A stretch of 60,496 nucleotides of DNA, from positions 1-60,496 of the forward strand of contig DAOUQC010000018.1 in the NCBI GenBank assembly GCA_030625775.1, read 5' to 3'. Under the pieces are notes generated by a model. That model saw only the letters and a list, made by a program, of their open reading frames with translations, was not told the origin of the DNA and searched no databases. The stretch is from Verrucomicrobiota bacterium. Its GTDB lineage: Bacteria > Verrucomicrobiota > Verrucomicrobiia > Verrucomicrobiales > DEV007. Made by a program: the position numbers and the translations under genes. Of this stretch, positions 54,509 through 60,496 are shown piece after piece; the first letter of the stretch is position 1, and each line of letters opens with the position of its first letter.

Positions 54509-54685
54509 TGAATGGTGGATTATTACATAAAATCTAAGGTGATATTGGGTCGTCTGTAAAGAAAGGAATGGGACTTGGGGGCAATGAATGTGGTCATTAT
54601 TTATCACTCATTGTGTGCAGGTATTGGAATTCAGATGTGCATCTGCGCTATGGCGAATGCTAGGGGACTGGTCTAGCTTTCTAAT

Positions 54686-55555
54686 ATGCCAAATCCATGG
54701 ACCGGGGTCGGAAACCCTTACACAAGAAAAGAAGTCATTGACCGTTTGCAGGCTACCCTTGCAAAAGGTGAAGCCATCATCGCTGCCGGCGCAGGGAGCG
54801 GGATCAGTGCCAAGTTTATTGAAAAGGGGGGGGCGGATCTCATTATTATCTACAATTCCGGGCGCTACCGGATGATGGGGCATGGTTCGATTGCCGGTAT
54901 GATGGGTTATGGGGATGCTAATGCGACTGCGATGGAAATCGGCGAATTCGAGGTGTTGCCAGTGGTGGAAGAGATTCCGGTTATCTGCGGGGTTCATTGT
55001 ACGGATCCACGCCGCCGGATGTGGCACTGGTTGCAACAGGTACAGGCCATGGGGTTTTCTGGTATGAACAATTTCCCCACTCACACAATCATTGACGGGG
55101 ACTTCCGGCAGCAACTTGAAGAGACCGGGATGGGGGTTCATAAAGAAGTTGAGACGGTTGCTCTCGCCCGGAAGATGGATATTTTTTCCATCGTTTACGT
55201 AGCCTCACCCGCGGAAGCCAAGGCGATGGCCGAGGCGGGGGCAGATGTTATCATTGCCCATGTGGGTTGCACTGTCGGGGGTTCAATCGGGGTTACCACT
55301 GCGGCAATGTCACTGGAAGATGCGGCCAAGTCTACCCAGCTCATCATTGATGCCGGAAAGACGGTTCGTGATGATGTTATCTATCTTTCTCATGGAGGCC
55401 CGATCGCCACTCCGTCCGATGCCGCTTTTATCAACGAACGCACTGATGCCGTCGGCTTTGTCGGTGCCTCCAGTCTGGAGCGAATGGCGGTTGAAGAATC
55501 CCTGACAAGTTTGACCCGCGAATTCAAATCAATTCCACTCAAGCGCACGAGCTAG
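54686..55555 (+). CDS. PEP-hydrolase-like TIM-barrel protein (Tm-1 C-terminal half homologue)
   Basis: The 289-residue protein matches the PEP_hydrolase (PF09370) family: G-A-G-S-G-I-S-A-K-F-I-E-K-G-G-A-D, then I-Y-N-S-G-R-Y-R-M-M-G-H-G-S, then V-C-G-V-H-C-T-D-P type segments, N-N-F-P-T and I-A-H-V-G. It is cytoplasmic, with no signal peptide. The name comes from distant similarity and no reaction is settled. In plant Tm-1 proteins this domain is fused behind a UPF0261 domain. Here the UPF0261 gene follows 33 bp downstream, so the two proteins very likely function together. The upstream 177-bp divergent spacer to 54508 holds no gene. Confidence 0.86.
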   Translation: MPNPWTGVGNPYTRKEVIDRLQATLAKGEAIIAAGAGSGISAKFIEKGGADLIIIYNSGRYRMMGHGSIAGMMGYGDANATAMEIGEFEVLPVVEEIPVICGVHCTDPRRRMWHWLQQVQAMGFSGMNNFPTHTIIDGDFRQQLEETGMGVHKEVETVALARKMDIFSIVYVASPAEAKAMAEAGADVIIAHVGCTVGGSIGVTTAAMSLEDAAKSTQLIIDAGKTVRDDVIYLSHGGPIATPSDAAFINERTDAVGFVGASSLERMAVEESLTSLTREFKSIPLKRTS

Positions 55556-55588
55556 TCTTCATCACAAAGGACAAAGATAAACTCAGTC

Positions 55589-56809
55589 ATGAACAAACAA
55601 GCAAAAACCATTGCGGTTCTGGGAACTCTCGATTCGAAGGGGGAGGAACATGCTTTTGTAGCTGACTTGATTCGTCAACAAGGGCATCGGCCCTTGTTGA
55701 TTGACGTGGGTACCGGCGAGCCGGCGAGCATTCTTCCCGACATCAGCCGGGAAGAAGTGGCTGCAGCCGGGAGTATAGATCTTGCCGCTTTAATGGCCCG
55801 GAAAGATCGTGGGGAATGTGTCACTGCGATGAGCAAGGCCGCACCGAAGCTGCTGGCCAGGCTTGCCAGTGAGGGTAGGATACAAGGTGTTATCTCACTC
55901 GGAGGGGGAGGGGGGACATCTCTGGCCACCAGTGCAATGCGAGGGCTTCCGATTGGTTTTCCAAAGCTCATGGTTTCTACTTTGGCAAGTGGCAATACGG
56001 CTCACTACCTGGAGTCCAAAGATATCACCATGATGCCAAGCATTGTCGATGTGTCAGGGCTCAACCGGATTTCCAGAATGATTTTCACCCGTGCGGCCGG
56101 AGCCATTTGTGGCATGGTGGAGTCAGAGCTGCAAGCTTCGGATGACGAGCGACCGCTCATCGCTGCCAGCATGTTCGGCAATACTACGGAGTGTGTCGAT
56201 GCCGCTCGCAAGATCCTTGAACAAGCGGGTTATGAAGTGCTTGTTTTTCACGCCACGGGCACCGGAGGGAAGACCATGGAGACGCTGATTGCCGACGGTA
56301 TGGTCGCCGGCGTTCTCGATATAACCACTACTGAATGGGCGGATGAACTGCTGGGAGGAACCCTGACGGCGGGCCCGGGCAGGCTTGATGCCGCGGGCCG
56401 GGCAGGTGTTCCTGCGATTGTCACGCCGGGCTGCCTCGACATGGTAAACTTCGGTGGACGTGATACGGTTCCCAAGCATTACGAAGGGCGGAATTTTTAC
56501 ATCCACAATCCCCAGGTCACCCTGATGCGCACGACGCCTGGGGAATGTAGCCAGCTTGGAAAAATTCTTGCCGACAAGGTCAATGCCTACATTGCACCGG
56601 TCACTGTTCTTCTTCCGACTAAGGCGATCAGTATCATCAGTGCGGAAGGACAGGTTTTTTACGATCCAGAGGCCGATCAGGCACTTTTTTCGGCCATCAA
56701 GGAGAACCTCTCGCCAAATGTAGAGCTGCTCGAGGTGGACGCCGGGATTAATGCTCCAGAGTTTTCAAGAGCTTGTGCCGAGGCATTGTTGGGACACCTT
56801 AGCACTTAG
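55589..56809 (+). CDS. UPF0261 (Tm-1-like ATP-binding) protein
   Basis: The 406-residue protein opens with I-A-V-L-G-T-L-D-S-K-G-E-E-H, the UPF0261 hallmark, and contains I-S-L-G-G-G-G-G-T-S-L-A-T, V-S-T-L-A-S-G-N-T-A and V-S-G-L-N-R-I-S. These form an ATP-binding fold in the tomato Tm-1 N-terminal domain. It is 33 bp after the TIM-barrel gene and 38 bp before the Dabb gene. Family members occur widely in bacteria, often beside sugar or acid catabolism genes; the reaction is not established. Full length, no anomalies seen. Confidence 0.9.
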   Translation: MNKQAKTIAVLGTLDSKGEEHAFVADLIRQQGHRPLLIDVGTGEPASILPDISREEVAAAGSIDLAALMARKDRGECVTAMSKAAPKLLARLASEGRIQGVISLGGGGGTSLATSAMRGLPIGFPKLMVSTLASGNTAHYLESKDITMMPSIVDVSGLNRISRMIFTRAAGAICGMVESELQASDDERPLIAASMFGNTTECVDAARKILEQAGYEVLVFHATGTGGKTMETLIADGMVAGVLDITTTEWADELLGGTLTAGPGRLDAAGRAGVPAIVTPGCLDMVNFGGRDTVPKHYEGRNFYIHNPQVTLMRTTPGECSQLGKILADKVNAYIAPVTVLLPTKAISIISAEGQVFYDPEADQALFSAIKENLSPNVELLEVDAGINAPEFSRACAEALLGHLST

Positions 56810-56847
56810 AATTTTTATTCTCATATCATAACTATATAACTAAGAAT

Positions 56848-57150
56848 ATGTCTCAAGTAAAACATTACGGCTGCTTTCAGTTCAAGGCAGGAACCACTGC
56901 AGAACAAATAGCCGAATGTTTTGCCTCCATGGCGGGTATGGTTGGCAAAATTCCGGGTCTGCTCGATTTTAACTACGGGCCATACGATTCAGCCGAGGGT
57001 TTGAATGATGGATACACTCATGGTTTTATCATGACTTTCGAGAGTCCCCGGGCACGTGACGAATATTTGCCGCATCCGGTACACGAAGAGGTTAAGGAAG
57101 TTGTCGTGCCACACCTCGAGCGTCTGGTGGTGTTCGACTTCAATATGTAA
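56848..57150 (+). CDS. Dabb (stress-responsive A/B barrel) domain protein
   Basis: The 100-residue protein has the Dabb pattern: H-Y-G-C-F-Q-F-K-A-G-T-T at the N-terminus, P-G-L-L-D-F-N-Y-G-P in the middle, T-H-G-F-I-M-T-F-E-S and a terminal A-R-D-E-Y-L-P-H-P-V-H. Such small dimeric ferredoxin-like barrels bind or modify small metabolites. It follows the UPF0261 gene closely and is probably the last gene of this three-gene operon, since a repeat-bearing spacer comes next. Its specific role is unknown. Confidence 0.9.
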   Translation: MSQVKHYGCFQFKAGTTAEQIAECFASMAGMVGKIPGLLDFNYGPYDSAEGLNDGYTHGFIMTFESPRARDEYLPHPVHEEVKEVVVPHLERLVVFDFNM

Positions 57151-57234
57151 AGTCATGGGCATTGAACAAGGTTTCGGGGCTGGATGGCCTGTAGTGGGGT
57201 AGATTTGATTTCGTTTATTTCCACTGTAATCCGG

Positions 57235-57290
57235 TTCCATATCTGCTTTGGCAACTTACGCTTTCTCTCGCAAATATGGAAATTTGCCTC
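57235..57290. repeat. REP-like palindromic element, copy B (degenerate)
   Basis: ttccatatctgc at 57235-57246 and gcaaatatggaa at 57270-57281 are inverted (11 of 12). The right part continues into GCAAATATGGAAATTTGC, an internal palindrome. It has the same core layout as the element at 42005-42074 (a TTCCATAT-type centre flanked by complementary ends). It lies in the 245-bp gap between the Dabb and AraC genes, where I see nothing else. Confidence 0.6.
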
Positions 57291-57395
57291 ACGAAAATCA
57301 ACTATGCATCTGGGAGGGAACCCTCATTTTCATTCACACCCCTGAGCTGCTGCCTGGTTGAGTAGCAGTCGGGACTGTGCCACCATAGTGACTGG

Positions 57396-58274
57396 ATGGG
57401 AGAAGATTTTGAAAACGAGGATGTCGAGGTATTCGGTGAGTCCACCCGGTGGGAAGTGGTGCGTGCCGATACCGGGGATGAGCGGGCGTGGCTTGCCCGG
57501 GCACCGGTTTGCCCTCTTCTCAAGGCTCATCACATCGCCCATGCTGGACGCATGTGGGCCAGCCAGACCTTTCAAGTGATCCGGGCTGAAGCTTCGGGAA
57601 CTTTTGCTCTTATCGGGCTTGAAGGCGAAGGGGAGACCCTGATTGGTGGAAATTGGCACACGGTGGAATCGGGTGCGATTTGCCTGCTCCCGGCTTTTGC
57701 TTACACCGGCATCCGGGCCAAGAATAAGGAAGTCTGGAAATTTGCCTGGGTGCGCTATCGGGAGGAGCGGGAAAAAGCTCCGATCCTCTCTTCAAACAGT
57801 CCTGTGATTCATAAAGGAGTGGTTCTTCCCTTGAGTTGCGCCATAGCTGGTCTTGCCGCTGAGCTTGAGAATGAGGCTTCCGATCCGGCGACCCTTCACC
57901 ACTGGGTTGAACTGATTCATGGATTTGTTATCCAGGCGGCCCTTCCCTATCAAGGGGATGATCGTCTCTGGCGCGTTTGGGAAGAAGTTGAAAAAGACCT
58001 GGCTCGAAATTGGAAGTTGGTGGATTTGGGCAGGATAGCGCATCTCAGCCATGAGCACTTGCGTCGTCTTGCCCGGCAACAACTGGGGCGCAGTCCCGTT
58101 CAGCAAGTCACCTATCTCCGCATGCGGCGTGCGGTGGAGCTTCTCACCAGCAGCGATGATAAGATCGAGACTATCGCCTATGCGGTTGGTTACGAGAATC
58201 CCTTTACATTTTCAAATGCATTCAAGCGTTGGACTGGAAGACGACCGTCGGAATATCGGGGTGGCGGGGCTTGA
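57396..58274 (+). CDS. AraC-family transcriptional regulator
   Basis: The 292-residue protein has an N-terminal cupin-type sensing domain (W-A-S-Q-T-F-Q-V, then G-E-G-E-T-L-I-G, then I-C-L-L-P-A-F-A-Y-T-G-I) and a C-terminal double helix-turn-helix (L-G-R-I-A-H-L-S-H-E-H-L-R-R-L-A-R-Q, then I-E-T-I-A-Y-A-V-G-Y-E-N-P-F-T-F-S-N-A-F). The end, T-G-R-R-P-S-E-Y-R, is the standard AraC closing motif. It precedes the DUF1080 gene on the same strand by 159 bp and is likely to control it, or the metabolic genes to its left. Sugar-related ligands are usual for this subgroup. Confidence 0.92.
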   Translation: MGEDFENEDVEVFGESTRWEVVRADTGDERAWLARAPVCPLLKAHHIAHAGRMWASQTFQVIRAEASGTFALIGLEGEGETLIGGNWHTVESGAICLLPAFAYTGIRAKNKEVWKFAWVRYREEREKAPILSSNSPVIHKGVVLPLSCAIAGLAAELENEASDPATLHHWVELIHGFVIQAALPYQGDDRLWRVWEEVEKDLARNWKLVDLGRIAHLSHEHLRRLARQQLGRSPVQQVTYLRMRRAVELLTSSDDKIETIAYAVGYENPFTFSNAFKRWTGRRPSEYRGGGA

Positions 58275-58433
58275 TTATTGCTGCGACTGCATACCCGGTT
58301 TCACCTGGAATAAATTTGGGAAAATACGGCATACTGAATGCTCTTGTGGATTTGCAACATGGTGCTTCTGATTATTTGGATCGAACGGTATAGTGCTATC
58401 AAATCTCCTTGCACTGAAAAATCCGAATAAGCC

Positions 58434-60496
58434 ATGAAATCTCAAATTCTTTTCGCCCTAGCTGTTTTTTTCACCACAGGTCTTGCTGTTTTTTCTCAAG
58501 AGTCTTCCAAATCTGTCTCTATCTTCGATGGTAAGACTTTATCCGGCTGGGACTTCGAACCCGGCTTCTGGCGTGTCGAAAATGGCGTGATCACCGGTGG
58601 ATCGACGACTGAAAAGATCAAAGGTAATCATTTCATTAGTACCAAAAAAAGTTATCAAAATTTTGATCTGAAGCTGAAAATAAGATGCAGCGGTGATCCC
58701 AAAACGGGGATGATTAATAGTGGCATCCAGATTCGCAGCGTTCGTGTTCCGGGAGGGCATCACATGAGCGGATATCAGGTGGACTGCGGGAAGGGCTGGT
58801 TTGGTAAAATCTATGATGAATTTCGTCGCAATAAAGTCATTGCCGGTCCGATTGATGCAGCGGCAATTGACAAAGTTGTCGATGTTTATGGATGGAACGA
58901 ATATCGGATTCTTGCCGAGGGTCCACGCATCCAGGTATGGATCAACGGGGTGCATGCGATTGATTATACAGAGAAGGATCCGAACGTCGCTCTCGATGGG
59001 CAAATTGCTCCGCAGGTACATAGTGGGGGCATGTGTTTGGTCGAGGTGAAGGATGTAACCATCAAGGAGCTACCTGCCACAGCGAACGCGCCGACCTGGC
59101 AATCGCTTGGTGGTGCGGTGAAAGCTATCAAACAGGTGGCGCCTGCAAAAAAGCACAAAGCTGCCCCCAAAAAAACAGCCAAAAACCCTGCTTTGTACAA
59201 CAGCTTGAAAGGCGAGGCAAAAACAGCTGCCGAACAGCAGAAACTTTTTCATCTTCCCAAGGGATATGAGATCGAACTGGTCGTTCAGGAAAGTGCCGGG
59301 GTGGGTAAATTTATTTCCGTTTATTTCGATCAACGTGGCCGGATGTGGACACAAACGGCTTTCGAATATCCTGTGGATGCCAACGAAAACCCAGCGGTGG
59401 CCGAAGCACTTTATCAAGGCAAGGGCAAAGACAAGGTTCTTGTATACCCGCGTGAAGCACTCAACCAGGCCCTGCCTCCCGGGGGACTCAGCAAGCCAGT
59501 CGTTTTTGCCGACGGTCTTGCGATTCCACTTGGAATTTTACCCTGGGGAAATGGTGACACCTGTTACACCTTGCATGGGCATGATTTGCTTTTGCTGAAG
59601 GACAGCGATGGTGATGGCAAGTCCGACCAGCGTGAGGTGATCCTGACCGGATTTGGAATTCAGGACAGTCATCTTTTTCCCCATCAATTTACCCGCGCTC
59701 CCGGGGGCTGGATGTGGATGGCGCAGGGACTTTTTAATAACAGCGAGGTGCGACGCCCAGGTGGGGAGCAGACGATCCCGTTCCCCAAGTGTTCGATGGC
59801 CCGGATGCGTTTTGACGGCAGTGAGTTTGAAATCACCAGCACCGGGCCGAATAATATCTGGGGACTGGTCATGACGGGGGAAGGCGAGACCTTTATCCAG
59901 GAGGCCAATGACTATGGCTACTCAGTGATGGAATTTCATGACTACGCCTACTATCCCGGTGGCATGAAGGCGTTTCGCAAAAGCTATCAGCCGGAATTTC
60001 CCCCGAATAATCTGCGAATGGGGGGCACAGGGCTGAGTGGTCTTGCATTGGTCGAAAATGGTCCCGGGGTAAAGAGCGATGCAGAGTTGACTATGCTGGT
60101 CGCCAATCCCATCACATCAAAAATCAACGCCGTTGCCATGAAGCGCGATGGTTCGTATTGGAAAGTTGATCAGCTGCCCGATTTTGTGACCTGTGATGAT
60201 CCCTTTTTCCGTCCTGTCGGAATGACGCAGGGCCCCGATGGCTGCATCTACATTGTCGATTGGTACAACAAGATCATTTCACACAACGAAGTGCCTCGTA
60301 ATCACCCTGATCGCGACAAAACGCGTGGCCGGATTTGGAGGATCAAACCCACCGACAAGCAGGGCATTCACAAGATAGCCGATCTCACGACACTTCCCAC
60401 CGAAGACCTGCTTGCGATGCTAGGCACTGTTCCTACCGCGAGAGCCCACCTCGCGTGGCAGACCTTGGTGGATCGCCAGGACGACAAAATGGGGGC
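58434..60496 (+). CDS. Secreted DUF1080 plus PVC-type dehydrogenase-like protein (3' partial)
   Basis: The frame is open from ATG 58434 to the right edge, giving 687 visible residues. A signal peptide (M-K-S-Q-I-L-F-A-L-A-V-F-F to F-S-Q-E) leads to a DUF1080 domain (I-F-D-G-K-T-L-S-G-W-D at about 30-40, to about 205). That fold, a concanavalin-like lectin/glucanase sandwich, includes 3-keto-glycoside hydrolases. A Lys/Ala/Pro linker (about 225-250) follows, then a beta-propeller of the PVC-type membrane-bound dehydrogenase group (H-L-P-K-G-Y-E-I-E-L-V-V, D-S-D-G-D-G-K-S-D, G-P-D-G-C-I-Y-I-V-D-W-Y-N). Complete family members usually continue into HEAT repeats and a cytochrome c C-x-x-C-H motif, which would lie outside the window. 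An oxidative sugar pathway is suggested. It follows the AraC gene. Confidence 0.88.
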   Translation, partial: MKSQILFALAVFFTTGLAVFSQESSKSVSIFDGKTLSGWDFEPGFWRVENGVITGGSTTEKIKGNHFISTKKSYQNFDLKLKIRCSGDPKTGMINSGIQIRSVRVPGGHHMSGYQVDCGKGWFGKIYDEFRRNKVIAGPIDAAAIDKVVDVYGWNEYRILAEGPRIQVWINGVHAIDYTEKDPNVALDGQIAPQVHSGGMCLVEVKDVTIKELPATANAPTWQSLGGAVKAIKQVAPAKKHKAAPKKTAKNPALYNSLKGEAKTAAEQQKLFHLPKGYEIELVVQESAGVGKFISVYFDQRGRMWTQTAFEYPVDANENPAVAEALYQGKGKDKVLVYPREALNQALPPGGLSKPVVFADGLAIPLGILPWGNGDTCYTLHGHDLLLLKDSDGDGKSDQREVILTGFGIQDSHLFPHQFTRAPGGWMWMAQGLFNNSEVRRPGGEQTIPFPKCSMARMRFDGSEFEITSTGPNNIWGLVMTGEGETFIQEANDYGYSVMEFHDYAYYPGGMKAFRKSYQPEFPPNNLRMGGTGLSGLALVENGPGVKSDAELTMLVANPITSKINAVAMKRDGSYWKVDQLPDFVTCDDPFFRPVGMTQGPDGCIYIVDWYNKIISHNEVPRNHPDRDKTRGRIWRIKPTDKQGIHKIADLTTLPTEDLLAMLGTVPTARAHLAWQTLVDRQDDKMG

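Noticed and set aside
54509-54685. Defined promoter pair in the 177-bp divergent spacer
   Set aside because: No -35/-10 combination with acceptable spacing stands out on either strand, so none is annotated.
54686-56809. Antiphage defence system based on Tm-1 similarity
   Set aside because: Antiviral action of Tm-1 is specific to plant tobamovirus replication; these bacterial homologues sit in a metabolic-looking operon without defence genes.

Overview
The window looks like a chromosomal piece of a Verrucomicrobiota-type (PVC group) bacterium. The signs are a DUF1080 plus PVC-type dehydrogenase-like fusion, a CRTAC1/ASPIC-UnbV FG-GAP protein, a MoxR/DUF58/VWA cluster merged with an ABC exporter, many secreted carbohydrate-active proteins, a giant beta-strand-repeat protein and weak Shine-Dalgarno signals. 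The assignment is inferred from gene content; no rRNA or marker gene is present. I saw no tRNA, rRNA, CRISPR array or intact insertion sequence.

Layout. (1) 1-13567: the 3' part of a giant surface-type repeat protein, open at the left edge, with about 80 copies of a Y-A-Q-I-G-H-G-G motif. (2) 13704-17453: a secreted FG-GAP/ASPIC-UnbV protein. (3) 17472-20238, minus strand: IclR regulator, NfeD-like membrane protein, M48 lipoprotein peptidase and 5-formyl-THF cyclo-ligase. (4) 20297-31590, plus strand, divergent from the IclR gene: a catabolic-looking cluster of four paralogous secreted beta-propeller hydrolase-like proteins, two Tat-exported sialidase-like proteins, a neutral-ceramidase-like protein and a hexapeptide acyltransferase. 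It is followed by decayed DNA that still holds the last 35 codons of a third sialidase. (5) 32105-35050, minus: a YdiJ-like FAD/Fe-S 2-hydroxyacid dehydrogenase. (6) 35213-41914, plus: a CzcCBA-type metal efflux operon bracketed by two small secreted proteins rich in potential metal ligands. (7) 42139-54508, minus: eight genes (coiled-coil membrane protein, MoxR ATPase, large membrane protein, ABC ATPase, ABC permease, DUF58, BatA/VWA, double-VWA). (8) 54686-57150, plus: PEP-hydrolase-like TIM barrel, UPF0261 protein and Dabb protein; the first two correspond to the two halves of plant Tm-1. (9) 57396-60496, plus: an AraC regulator and a DUF1080-dehydrogenase fusion cut by the right edge.

How they may work together. 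The IclR regulator probably controls the divergent glycan cluster, and an imperfect palindrome lies between them. Sialidases, propeller hydrolases and a ceramidase-like enzyme together suggest attack on a sialylated glycoconjugate, possibly a glycolipid; this is a hypothesis. The MoxR/VWA/ABC genes are closely packed, and at one junction overlap, so they probably form one transcription unit acting at the envelope. A dispersed palindromic element occurs at least twice, at 42005-42074 and near 57235-57290.

The most unusual objects are the giant GHGG repeat protein with its nested higher-order repeats, and the sialidase/ceramidase/propeller locus with its gene relics.
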